From SZUA-217 sp036446835 (GTDB lineage Bacteria > Actinomycetota > Acidimicrobiia > Spongiisociales > ZC4RG35): 15,127 bases of DNA. The notes beneath the pieces are model-generated. The model had not been told where the DNA came from. It made no database searches and saw only the letters and a program-made list of their open reading frames with translations. The DNA lies in contig JAZFTT010000145.1 of NCBI GenBank assembly GCA_036446835.1, forward strand, positions 1 to 15,127. Reading direction: 5' to 3'. Positions within the stretch are counted from its first letter, which is position 1; each line of letters starts with the position of its first letter. The translations under genes and the position numbers were made by a program. Below are positions 1 through 7,297 of the stretch, one piece after another.

Positions 1-41
1 AGTTAGCCTGGACATTCTGAGCTGAACAGAATGCGGCGGAA

Positions 42-1373
42 ATGCGAATAATCATCGTGGGTGCCGGGGCCGTCGGCTCCTATCTAGCGGAACGGCTCTC
101 GGCCGAAGGTCAGGACGTCGTCGTCATCGAGTACGACGAGAAACGCGCCGCACAGCTTCAGGAGTCGATCGATGCCCTCGTCCTGACAGGCAATGGCGCC
201 AGCAAGAAGGTTCTCGAAGAAGCAGGGGCCGACAAGTCCGACCTCCTGATTGCGGTGTCGAATTCAGATGGCGCCAACGTCCTTGCCTGTTTCACCGCAA
301 CCGAGCTCGGAACCAAGACCACCATCGCCCGAATAGAGGACCCGGAGATCCGGGAGGGCGCAGATCGGCTGGGTGTGGATGTTGTCATTGATCCGTCAGC
401 AACCGCCGCGGAGGAACTCGTCGGGATCGTCGGAATGGGCGGCGCCAGCGAGGTCATCCAGTTCGCTGACGGAAAGCTCGTCATGGTGGGGGGAATCGTC
501 GCCCCCAACGCACCTATCACCGGCGGCCCCTTGCGGGATCTACGAATACGTCAGGCCGAGTGGGGCTGGGTGGTTGCCGCCCTGGTTCGTGACGGGCGCA
601 CCATTGTCGCTCACGGTGACACTCTTGTCACTGCCGGGGACCACGCGTTGTTGATGACCACCGACGACCGGGTGGAAGATGCCACCAAGATACTGGGCCT
701 CAAGCGGCGGAACCTCGACCGGGCCATCATCATGGGCGGAACACGGTTGGCAGAGCTGACCGCCGACGTCATGTCTGAAGCCGGTCTCTCGGTCGTCATA
801 ATCGACGAGGACGCGGATCGGTGCATTGCCCTCGCATCCCGCCATCCAAAAGCTCTGGTCATATGTGGCGATCCGACCGATCCGGACGTTCTCGGCGATC
901 TCGATCTTGGACCCAAGGATGTGGCCATGGGGCTCACTGGCTGGGACGAGGTGAACCTGCTCGGTTGTCTCGTCGCCAAGGCAACCGGTTCCGGGATGGC
1001 GATATCTCGGTTCAACCGCATCTCCTACGTCGGCCTTCTATCGGGGCTGGGGATCGATGCCGCTGTTTCCTCACGGTTGATGGCGGCCAGCGCCATCCTC
1101 AGGTTTGTTCGCCACGGTCAGGTGGAACAAGTTGCCACCTTCTCAGACACCGACGCCGAGGCGCTGGAAGTCGAAGTATCCACAAACTCTGAGGCATGCA
1201 ACAAGACCCTGTTCGACCTGAACCTCCCGGTCGGGGTGATCGTTGGTGGCATTTCTCGCGACGGCACCACGTTCGTACCTGATGGATCGACCGTGGTTCG
1301 AGGCGGAGACCACATTATCTTCTTCGCGCTGCCGAGGGACATTGAGGAATCGGTCGCCCTGTTCACCGCATGA
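42..1373 (+). CDS. trkA: Trk potassium uptake system regulatory protein TrkA
   Basis: This is the cytoplasmic NAD(H)-binding gating subunit of a Trk/Ktr-type K+ transporter; it docks on the TrkH membrane channel. The 443 residues match the family's usual duplicated layout: RCK_N about 1-120, RCK_C about 135-215, second RCK_N about 226-345, second RCK_C about 360-443. The first Rossmann fold has an intact GAGAVG loop at residues 7-12 and an acidic residue (E30) at the end of the second strand. The second repeat has only a degenerate glycine loop (MGGTRLA, 231-237), so dinucleotide binding may be limited to the first half. The ATG at 42 gives the canonical MRIIIVGAGAVG start, but no clear Shine-Dalgarno precedes it. 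Its stop overlaps the trkH start by ATGA, implying coupled translation. Only 41 bases lie upstream in the window, so the promoter or any preceding gene cannot be judged. Confidence 0.95.
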   Translation: MRIIIVGAGAVGSYLAERLSAEGQDVVVIEYDEKRAAQLQESIDALVLTGNGASKKVLEEAGADKSDLLIAVSNSDGANVLACFTATELGTKTTIARIEDPEIREGADRLGVDVVIDPSATAAEELVGIVGMGGASEVIQFADGKLVMVGGIVAPNAPITGGPLRDLRIRQAEWGWVVAALVRDGRTIVAHGDTLVTAGDHALLMTTDDRVEDATKILGLKRRNLDRAIIMGGTRLAELTADVMSEAGLSVVIIDEDADRCIALASRHPKALVICGDPTDPDVLGDLDLGPKDVAMGLTGWDEVNLLGCLVAKATGSGMAISRFNRISYVGLLSGLGIDAAVSSRLMAASAILRFVRHGQVEQVATFSDTDAEALEVEVSTNSEACNKTLFDLNLPVGVIVGGISRDGTTFVPDGSTVVRGGDHIIFFALPRDIEESVALFTA

Positions 1374-2863
1374 CCGACACCGAACAGCTCTCCAATCGAC
1401 CGCTAGCCGTCAACCTCTTGAAAACCGTTGCCTACGTGCTCGGCTCGGTCCTCCTTTTCGTCGCCATCGCAATGATTGCCTCGGCCGTTGTCTCATTGCT
1501 GTACTCGGAGTACGAGACGGCCATGTGGATTGCCCTTTCCGCCGTGATCACCGCCGCATTCGGTTACACAACCCGCCGGGTGGTGCAGCGACCCACTTCG
1601 ATCACCGTGAAGCAGGGATTCGCCACCGTGGGATTGGCCTGGTTCGTCTTCTCCATCTTTGGAGCTCTCCCCTATCTGCTCTCCGGGGCAATCCCCAGCA
1701 TCTCGGACGCCGTGTTTGAGACCGCATCAGGTTTCACCACGACCGGGGCATCGATCCTTCCCGACCCCGGTGTGCTTCCAAAGGGGATCTCCTTCTGGAG
1801 AGCCTTGACCCAGTGGCTGGGGGGGATGGGTGTCATCGTGCTGGGCGTTGCGATCCTTCCTCTGCTTGGAACAGGTGGCATGCAGTTGGCTCGTGCCGAA
1901 TCTCCCGGCCCAACACCCGACCGGTTGACCCCTCGCTTTCAGGGGACCGCCAAACGGCTCTGGATCATCTACGCCATCATCACCGTCGTCGAGATGGGGT
2001 TCCTATGGGTCGGCGATATGACTGGCTTCCAGGCGGTGATCCACTCACTCACGACCATGTCGACAGGTGGCTTCAGCACCGAAGCCACCTCCATCGCAGG
2101 ATTCAGCAACTACACGAAGTGGGTGATCACCTTCTTCATGTTCGTTGCAGGCGTTTCGTTTGTTCTCCACTTCCGAGCGTGGTCCAAACCGCTCCGATAC
2201 TGGAAGAACTCCGAATTCCGACTGTATAGCTTCATCATCGCCGGCGCGATTGTGATCATCGCCGGTGGCCTCATCAGCGATCTGGAGCCAATGGAAGCCG
2301 TCCAGGGCGCCGCCTTCAACGCGATCTCATTGGCAACAACGACCGGCTTTGCGTCAACCGACTGGGGAATGTGGCGTCCAGCCCTCCAGATCATGGTGGT
2401 TGGGCTGATGTTCGTTGGAGGAATGGCAGGTTCGACGGCCGGCGGACTGAAGACATTCAGACTCGGGGTGCTGAGCAAGGCTGCTTATGCCGATCTGAGA
2501 CGACTGGTACACCCGAGAGGAATTTTTGTCACCCGTTTCGGAGGAAAACGAGTGACTGAGCCGATCATCGAAGCAGTCCAGTCGTATTTCCTCTTCTACA
2601 TGATGCTTTTCATGACATCGACGTTCCTGCTGGCCTTCATTGACGCCAACGCCAGTGAGGGCCTTGGCCTGGTCACAGCAGCCACCGCCGTTGCTGCCTC
2701 TATCGGCAACATCGGTCCGGGGCTTGGTGAAGTGGGTCCAGCCGGCAACTACGCGGGGCTTCCGGACCTGGCCAAGTGGCTTCTCTCCAGCCTGATGATC
2801 GTGGGTCGTCTCGAGATCTTCCCGGTACTTGTCCTCTTCACCAGGGACCTCTGGCGTCGTTGA
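1370..2863 (+). CDS. trkH: Trk potassium uptake system membrane channel TrkH
   Basis: This is the K+-translocating membrane subunit of the Trk system (TrkH/KtrB family), the partner of the TrkA encoded just upstream. The 497-residue protein is strongly hydrophobic with about ten or more membrane segments. The four pseudo-repeated pore loops are visible: TTTGAS at 123-128, STGGFS at 231-236, TTTGFAS at 323-329 and SIGNIGPG at 444-451; these supply the selectivity-filter glycines. The segment GRLEIFPVL near 479-487 matches the conserved family C terminus. Length is normal for the family. The start is fixed by the 4-base ATGA overlap with trkA; there is no separate ribosome binding site, so translation is probably coupled. 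The gene ends six bases before a strong hairpin and converges on obgE. K+ selectivity is inferred from family membership. Confidence 0.95.
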   Translation: MTDTEQLSNRPLAVNLLKTVAYVLGSVLLFVAIAMIASAVVSLLYSEYETAMWIALSAVITAAFGYTTRRVVQRPTSITVKQGFATVGLAWFVFSIFGALPYLLSGAIPSISDAVFETASGFTTTGASILPDPGVLPKGISFWRALTQWLGGMGVIVLGVAILPLLGTGGMQLARAESPGPTPDRLTPRFQGTAKRLWIIYAIITVVEMGFLWVGDMTGFQAVIHSLTTMSTGGFSTEATSIAGFSNYTKWVITFFMFVAGVSFVLHFRAWSKPLRYWKNSEFRLYSFIIAGAIVIIAGGLISDLEPMEAVQGAAFNAISLATTTGFASTDWGMWRPALQIMVVGLMFVGGMAGSTAGGLKTFRLGVLSKAAYADLRRLVHPRGIFVTRFGGKRVTEPIIEAVQSYFLFYMMLFMTSTFLLAFIDANASEGLGLVTAATAVAASIGNIGPGLGEVGPAGNYAGLPDLAKWLLSSLMIVGRLEIFPVLVLFTRDLWRR

Positions 2864-2868
2864 GACGT

Positions 2869-2913
2869 TTTGTGAAGATCCGCGCGGGCTATACCCGCGT
2901 AGATCTTCACAAA
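2869..2913. terminator. Hairpin between convergent trkH and obgE, probable bidirectional terminator
   Basis: A perfect 12-bp inverted repeat (arms 2869-2880 and 2902-2913, TTTGTGAAGATC and its complement) encloses a second perfect 6-bp stem (CGCGGG 2883-2888 with CCCGCG 2894-2899) around a 5-base loop; the two stems are separated by a 2x2 mismatch. It fills almost the whole gap between the two convergent stop codons. There is no real T-run on either side beyond the A/T ends of the arms, as is common in actinobacterial terminators. It could serve both transcripts. Confidence 0.8.
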
Positions 2914-2917
2914 GCGG

Positions 2918-4165
2918 TCATTCCTCTTCGAAATCGGGGGTGAATTCGAAACTGAGGTCGCCGATGCGCACCTCGTCACCCTCCTCGGCCCCAGCCTTGG
3001 TCAGGGCGTCATCAACTCCGAGACGGGTAAGACGGAGGGCAGCCATGTCGGCGGCCTCCAGCACTGTGAGATCTGCGAATCTGACCGCACGCTCGGCGGC
3101 CTGGCCTTCCACCCTCCACGCATCGCCCTCCCGGAACACCGAAAAAGTCGACCCCAGTGGTCTGTGCAGGACATAACCCCTTCTCTCCGGGGCGTCTCGC
3201 CCCGCCTGGTCCACGAGGTCGGCAATCGCGTGCAAGGCATCGGTGATTCCTTCGCCGGTCAAGGCCGATACGGGAACTGCACCAGTGGCATCCACAACCT
3301 GGGTGACATCGGAGACATCGCACTTGTTGACCAGAACCAATTGGGGACGTTCAGACAGCTCCCTCGAGTAGTCGGCAATCTCTCTTGTGAGGATCTCCAA
3401 CTGCTCCGAAGGCGTATTGAGCTGGGTTTCGGCCGGATCGAGAAGGATCACCAGAACGCTGGCTCTTTCGGTGTGACGAAGAAACTCGTGCCCGAGTCCC
3501 TTACCCTGAGCCGCTCCCTCGATGAGGCCGGGAACGTCGGCGAGAACGAACTCACGATCTCCGACTGTGACAACACCGAGGTTGGGCTCGAGCGTCGTGA
3601 AGGGATAGTCCGCGATCTTTGGCTTCGCCGCTGACACCTTCGAGATGAATGTGGACTTGCCTGCATTGGGAAACCCGATGAGGGCAGCGTCGGCGAGAAG
3701 TTTGAGCTCGAGCGTCAACCACTCTTCCTCTCCGTATTCGCCTTGCTCCGCGACGCTGGGAGCCCGGTTGGCGGGACTCACGAAACTGGCGTTGCCACGA
3801 CCACCACGACCACCACGAACGGCCACCACCTCCTCGCCCTCACCGACGAGATCCGCAACGACCGTTCCGCCCTCGTCTGCAACGAGCGTGCCGAACGGAA
3901 CAGGAAGAACGAGGTCCTCTCCACTCTTTCCGTGACGTAGCTCGCCCTGCCCGTGGGTCCCGTGGCCGGCGATGTGGTGAGGGTTCCGTTTGTAGCGAAG
4001 AAGCGTCGCTATGGAAGGGTCGACGCGGAGAATGACCGAACCACCCGGTCCCCCATTGCCCCCGCTGGGCTTGCCCTTTGGCTTCCCCTTCGCCCTTACG
4101 AACGAGACGACCCCCGCACCGCCATTGCCGGCACGAAGGTTGACACGAACCCGGTCAACAAACAT
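2918..4165 (-). CDS. obgE: GTPase Obg (CgtA), ribosome assembly and stress GTPase
   Basis: Obg is an essential GTPase that binds the large ribosomal subunit during assembly and links it to growth and stress state. All three domains of the 415-residue protein are visible. The glycine-rich Obg fold covers about 1-157 (MFVDRVRV start, GGNGGPGGS at 35-43). The G domain covers about 158-328, with P-loop GFPNAGKST at 164-172, switch threonines 190-191, DVPG at 210-213, NKCD at 280-283 and SAL at 300-302. The C-terminal OCT domain, found in Gram-positive and actinobacterial Obg, covers about 330-410. The ATG at 4165 gives the standard N terminus; no Shine-Dalgarno is seen. It is the last gene of the minus-strand block, 26 bases after rpmA, the usual rplU-rpmA-obg order. 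proB/proA, which I recall following obg in other Actinobacteria, are absent. Confidence 0.97.
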   Translation of the reverse strand: MFVDRVRVNLRAGNGGAGVVSFVRAKGKPKGKPSGGNGGPGGSVILRVDPSIATLLRYKRNPHHIAGHGTHGQGELRHGKSGEDLVLPVPFGTLVADEGGTVVADLVGEGEEVVAVRGGRGGRGNASFVSPANRAPSVAEQGEYGEEEWLTLELKLLADAALIGFPNAGKSTFISKVSAAKPKIADYPFTTLEPNLGVVTVGDREFVLADVPGLIEGAAQGKGLGHEFLRHTERASVLVILLDPAETQLNTPSEQLEILTREIADYSRELSERPQLVLVNKCDVSDVTQVVDATGAVPVSALTGEGITDALHAIADLVDQAGRDAPERRGYVLHRPLGSTFSVFREGDAWRVEGQAAERAVRFADLTVLEAADMAALRLTRLGVDDALTKAGAEEGDEVRIGDLSFEFTPDFEEE

Positions 4166-4191
4166 GACCGGTGGAAACTGGTTGGAAGAAC

Positions 4192-4443
4192 CTACTCCGG
4201 GAGAACGGAGACGAGTCGTCGGTTGGCGCGCACCCCGTATTTGACGGTGCCGGCAGATGTGGCGAAGAGAGTGTCATCTCCCCCCTTGCCGACATTCTCA
4301 CCTGGGTGTATTCGGGTGCCACGCTGGCGCACGATGATGGCACCGGCGTTGACGAACTCGCCATCGAAGACTTTGGGGCCAAGTCTTTTTGCATGTGAAT
4401 CCCGGCCGTTCTTGGTAGAACCGCCAGCTTTCGTTTTAGACAT
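4192..4443 (-). CDS. rpmA: 50S ribosomal protein L27
   Basis: L27 sits at the peptidyl-transferase side of the large subunit, with its N-terminal tail reaching toward the tRNA CCA ends. The 83-residue protein shows the family signature: KAGGSTKNGRDS near residues 5-16, then KRLGPKVFDGE and the conserved IIVRQRGTRIHPGENVGKGGDDTLFA block split across about 36-62. It lacks the cleavable N-terminal extension known from Firmicutes L27, so the initiating MSKTKAGG is probably the mature end. AGGAG lies about 8 bases before the ATG, overlapping the end of rplU, so the two genes are only 2 bases apart and likely coupled. obgE follows after 26 bases. Confidence 0.97.
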   Translation of the reverse strand: MSKTKAGGSTKNGRDSHAKRLGPKVFDGEFVNAGAIIVRQRGTRIHPGENVGKGGDDTLFATSAGTVKYGVRANRRLVSVLPE

Positions 4444-4445
4444 CT

Positions 4446-4826
4446 CTACTCCTCTTCAGAGACCGCCAGTTCGGCAGACTTCGCAGACTTCTTGGCAGAT
4501 TTCTTGGCTGGGGCACTTCCCAAGTTGATTCCGGTGATCTCTATGCGGGTGTACTTCTGTCTGTGACCCTGCCGACGACGGTATCCGGTCTTGTTCTTGT
4601 ATTTGAAGATGTCGATCTTGGGCCCGGCTGATCCACCCAGAATCTTGGCTGTCACGCTGGCCTTGTCCAGAGCGTCTCTGTCCGAGAACGCAACACCGTC
4701 GTCATCCACGACAAGCAGAGGAGCGAACGTCAGCTCCTCGTCATCAGTCTTGACGCGTTCGATGTCGATCACATCACCCGACTGCACCTTGGCCTGCTTG
4801 CCGCCGGCGCGAATAATGGCGTACAT
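4446..4826 (-). CDS. rplU: 50S ribosomal protein L21
   Basis: L21 is a large-subunit protein that binds 23S rRNA. The 126 residues begin MYAIIRAGGKQAKVQSGD, the standard L21 N terminus, and contain the signature FKYKNKTGYRRRQGHRQKYTRIEITGI around 74-100. About 20 residues follow the normal end of the family (about 103): a Lys/Ala-rich stretch (PAKKSAKKSAKSA) and then an acidic end (SEEE). This type of tail is seen on some actinobacterial ribosomal proteins and probably contacts rRNA; that role is inferred. A good ribosome binding site (GAAGAGGA) sits 5-12 bases ahead of the ATG. The gene is 74 bases downstream of the RNase E/G gene and 2 bases upstream of rpmA. The stop is TAG. Confidence 0.97.
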   Translation of the reverse strand: MYAIIRAGGKQAKVQSGDVIDIERVKTDDEELTFAPLLVVDDDGVAFSDRDALDKASVTAKILGGSAGPKIDIFKYKNKTGYRRRQGHRQKYTRIEITGINLGSAPAKKSAKKSAKSAELAVSEEE

Positions 4827-4854
4827 GGAAATCCTCTTCCAAAAAGGGGGGAAT

Positions 4855-4881
4855 CGGTCTAAATCCTACCGGCAGACCGGT
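4855..4881 (-). other. Two mutually exclusive inverted repeats ahead of rplU
   Basis: CGGTCT (4855-4860) is complementary to AGACCG (4874-4879), and ACCGG (4868-4872) is complementary to CCGGT (4877-4881). The two stems share bases 4877-4879 and cannot form together. On the minus strand they lie between the RNase gene and rplU, followed by a C6T5 run at about 4836-4846. They may be a weak intercistronic attenuator, an RNase E-related processing element or an L21-type leader. The short stems make this tentative. Confidence 0.3.
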
Positions 4882-4890
4882 CTTGCGCAA
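4863..4890 (-). promoter_or_regulatory. Possible promoter for rplU-rpmA-obgE
   Basis: On the minus strand TTGCGC (4885-4890) and TAGGAT (4863-4868) are separated by 16 bases and resemble -35 and -10 elements. The -10 ends 36 bases before the rplU ATG, a normal leader length. Each hexamer keeps only three or four consensus bases, so this is a candidate only. Confidence 0.3.
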
Positions 4891-4900
4891 AGCCGGCAAT

Positions 4901-6448
4901 TCACGAGGCTTCGACCTCGGCGACAGAGTCCACCTGAGACGTCCGCGAGTTGAAAGACTCGTCGATCACCACGCCACGTCCCGAACAATGCTCGCACTTG
5001 TGGGAGAACTGCTCGAGGAGACCGGCCGACACGTTCTTTCTGGTCATCTCGACCAGTCCAAGATGGGAAACATCGAAAACCTGGGTTCGGGTCTTGTCCT
5101 TGGCAAGAGTCTCCTTGAGCCGTCGCAGGACCTTCTGCTGGTTGCCCGTCGACTCCATGTCGATGAAGTCGATGACGATGATCCCACCAATGTCTCTCAG
5201 GCGAAGCTGACGGCCTAGTTCCTCCGCTGCCTCGAGATTGTTCTGGAGCACCGTCTCTTCGAGATTGCTCGACCCGACAAACTTTCCGGTGTTGACGTCG
5301 ATCACGGTGAGGGCTTCTGTTCTGTCGATGACAAGGTGACCGCCCGAAGGCAGGTAGACCTTCCTGTCGAGAGCCTTCTTGAGCTGGTCGTCAACGTGAT
5401 AACGATCGAATAGCGGAATCGAGTCTTCGTACGACTGCACCTTCGAAACGAGATCCGGAGCAGTCGACCGCAGATAGGAAACCACGGTGTCGTACGCCTG
5501 ACGATCATCGATGAGCAGCTTGCGAAAGTCAGAGGTGAAGTGCTCACGGATGACCTTGATGAGCAGTTCCGGCTCCTCGTGTATCAGCCGGGGCGGCCGT
5601 CCCTCGGCAGCCTCAGACTGGATCTTCTCCCAGTCCGTGAGAAGACGCGAGATGTCGGCGGCAAGCTCCTCAGCCGAAGCGTCCAGGGCGGCCGTTCGAA
5701 CAATTACGCCGTACCCCTCCGGCCTCACCTCATTGATCACGTCGCGGAGTCGTGTGCGGTCTTCGTCGGGTAGCCGTCGGCTTATGCCGACATTGTCAGA
5801 ATCGGGAACGAGGACCAGGTAGCGGCCTGGCAGCGATGGCATACCGGTGAGACGCGCCCCCTTGGCGCCCATCGCGTCCTTGGTGACTTGGACGAGGACT
5901 TGATCACCCTCTTTGAGTATCTGCTCGATTCGTTTCTGGTTTCCACCGTTGCCCCGACCCTCGGAAGCAATATCCGACGCGTAGAGAACGCCGTTCTTGT
6001 TGGCTCCGAAGTCGAGGAACGCAGCCTCCATGCCAGGCAAGACATTTCTGGCAACACCGAGATAGATGTTGCCGGCCAAAGAGTCCGAATCCCTGCGCGC
6101 CACGAAGTGCTCAACGAGGACCGGCCCTTCGAGAATGACGATCTGAGTCTGTTCTCTGCTGACACTGATCAGCATCTGCTTCCGCGCAGACTCCGTCGGT
6201 ACGATGATCTCGTCGTCAATAGGCCGACGAGACCTCGTTCGGGAAGTGGAAACTCCGTTGCGCGACCTCGCGCTCCCGTGGGACCTGCCTCTCCGTTTAT
6301 TGGATCGTTGCCTCTGTTGGGTGGAGGCTCCGACCCATCTGACTTCGACTTTTTGGCCTCTTACACGAAGGGTCTTTCGCTCCTCGACTGTCTCCCCCGC
6401 CGAAGACTTGCGGATGATTTCTGGGCCCTTCTTTCGGAATAGAGCCAT
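4901..6448 (-). CDS. rng: Ribonuclease E/G family endoribonuclease
   Basis: This is a 5'-end-dependent, single-strand-specific endoribonuclease for mRNA decay and rRNA/tRNA maturation, acting in the cytoplasm. The first ~80 of 515 residues form a basic low-complexity extension (many R/K/S at 43-76). The catalytic core begins about 88; the embedded S1 domain is about 122-205. The Mg2+-binding aspartates are D384 in VIDVNTG and D427 in VIDFIDM. The Zn-link CEHCSG (C485, C488) for dimer/tetramer formation is intact. Only about 25 residues follow the Zn-link, so there is no degradosome scaffold like that of E. coli RNase E: in size it is RNase G-like, with the extension at the N terminus instead. 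GAGGAG lies about 10 bases before the ATG. It is preceded by a 258-base gap and followed after 74 bases by rplU. Whether it should be called rne or rng cannot be settled from sequence. Confidence 0.95.
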   Translation of the reverse strand: MALFRKKGPEIIRKSSAGETVEERKTLRVRGQKVEVRWVGASTQQRQRSNKRRGRSHGSARSRNGVSTSRTRSRRPIDDEIIVPTESARKQMLISVSREQTQIVILEGPVLVEHFVARRDSDSLAGNIYLGVARNVLPGMEAAFLDFGANKNGVLYASDIASEGRGNGGNQKRIEQILKEGDQVLVQVTKDAMGAKGARLTGMPSLPGRYLVLVPDSDNVGISRRLPDEDRTRLRDVINEVRPEGYGVIVRTAALDASAEELAADISRLLTDWEKIQSEAAEGRPPRLIHEEPELLIKVIREHFTSDFRKLLIDDRQAYDTVVSYLRSTAPDLVSKVQSYEDSIPLFDRYHVDDQLKKALDRKVYLPSGGHLVIDRTEALTVIDVNTGKFVGSSNLEETVLQNNLEAAEELGRQLRLRDIGGIIVIDFIDMESTGNQQKVLRRLKETLAKDKTRTQVFDVSHLGLVEMTRKNVSAGLLEQFSHKCEHCSGRGVVIDESFNSRTSQVDSVAEVEAS

Positions 6449-6488
6449 ACAATTTCACTCCTCTGGGAATTCGCTATCTGGCAGGACG

Positions 6489-6520
6489 GGATCGCCCGGT
6501 TCCTGGTGGGCCCCCGATCC
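6489..6520 (-). other. Stem-loop in the leader of the RNase E/G gene
   Basis: GGATCG (6489-6494) pairs with CGATCC (6515-6520), and inside it CCC (6495-6497) can pair with GGG (6508-6510), leaving CCCC as a bulge. It ends about 40 bases before the RNase start codon. In E. coli the RNase E leader hairpins mediate autoregulation; a similar role here is an inference from position only. Confidence 0.35.
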
Positions 6521-6677
6521 ATGAATACGAGGTCCGGCGAGCGCTCAACCAACCGCCCAAATTGGGGGTGGATGTAATCGAGATTTCTACTGGTCGTATG
6601 TTGCGACCGAGTACTGGTGGCGTTCATCAGCGATGACACTCCAGAGAAAAAGAATTCGTCGCGTCCGGCGGACTGAG

Positions 6678-6696
6678 AAAAGGCTAACAGACAGCC
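6678..6696 (-). terminator. Weak terminator-like hairpin after tdk
   Basis: On the minus strand GGCT (6693-6696) and AGCC (6682-6685) form a 4-bp stem around a 7-base loop and are followed directly by TTTT (6678-6681), 10 bases after the tdk stop. The shape is that of an intrinsic terminator, but the stem is short. Confidence 0.35.
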
Positions 6697-6706
6697 GTTG
6701 CTGGAC

Positions 6707-7297
6707 CTATTCACCGGTCAACCCGAGCTCAGGCTGCTCGGGTTCGGTCGGGTCATAGCACATCCGGCACCGAGCCTCATATGCGTCAAGAGCTCCCAGG
6801 ACCACCAGATCATCGGACCGAACGATTCGTTGGGTGTACATGCCCGGGCCGCCGCACCGATGACAAACCGCCAGCATCTTGGTGACGTACTCCGCTCGAT
6901 GGCAAAGTGATGGAATCGGCTCGAACGGTCGGCGAAGGTAATCGGTGTCCAACCCGGCGATGATCACCTGCTTTCCCGTGGCCGCAAGGTTGTCGACGAT
7001 GTCCACCAAGCCGTCATCAAAGAACTGGCCCTCGTCGATCCCGATCACCTTGGTCGTGTCGGCAATCGTCTTGAGAAGATCGAGAGACCCGCTCACCGGG
7101 GTCGCCTCCACTTTCATGAACGAATGGGAGACGACCTCATTATCGGCGTATCGGCTGTCGAGCTGAGGTTTGAAGACCTGAACGGGAATTCTGGCGATCT
7201 TGGAGCGAGTAACCCGGCGAATCAGCTCTTCGCTCTTTCCGGAGAACATCGGACCACATATGACCTCAACCCATCCGTCGGTGCTCCTTCTCAACAT
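6707..7297 (-). CDS. tdk: Thymidine kinase (type II, zinc-binding)
   Basis: It phosphorylates thymidine to dTMP with ATP in the pyrimidine salvage pathway. From the chosen ATG it has 196 residues, normal for the bacterial TK1-like family. Visible are the P-loop GPMFSGKS (15-22), the DEGQFF segment (88-93) with the catalytic glutamate E89, and the structural zinc site C145/C148 and C177/C180; the substrate-binding lasso lies between the two Cys pairs. The start is uncertain: TTG at 7315 or 7294 and ATG at 7297 are all in frame and none has a Shine-Dalgarno. ATG 7297 is preferred because it gives the shortest leader before the conserved GWVEVICGPMFSGKS. An AAGGAG lies just inside the frame but serves no in-frame start. 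The gene follows rodA by 36 bases, an unusual neighbour for tdk. Confidence 0.93.
   Translation of the reverse strand: MLRRSTDGWVEVICGPMFSGKSEELIRRVTRSKIARIPVQVFKPQLDSRYADNEVVSHSFMKVEATPVSGSLDLLKTIADTTKVIGIDEGQFFDDGLVDIVDNLAATGKQVIIAGLDTDYLRRPFEPIPSLCHRAEYVTKMLAVCHRCGGPGMYTQRIVRSDDLVVLGALDAYEARCRMCYDPTEPEQPELGLTGE

Larger units (their letters stand above)
6449..6706 (-). other. 258-base gene-free gap between tdk and the RNase gene
   Basis: I see no credible gene, tRNA or repeat array here. One 117-codon minus-strand frame crosses the gap, but it runs into both flanking genes and has no family-like features. The gap probably holds the tdk 3' end and the promoter and leader of the RNase gene. 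It contains the RNase ribosome binding site, a hairpin at 6489-6520 and a weak terminator-like hairpin at 6682-6696. No -35/-10 pair stands out clearly. Confidence 0.6.

Noticed and set aside
6361..6714. A 117-codon minus-strand frame crossing the tdk-rng gap.
   Set aside because: It overlaps the end of tdk and the start of the RNase gene in another frame, has no Shine-Dalgarno and no recognisable features.
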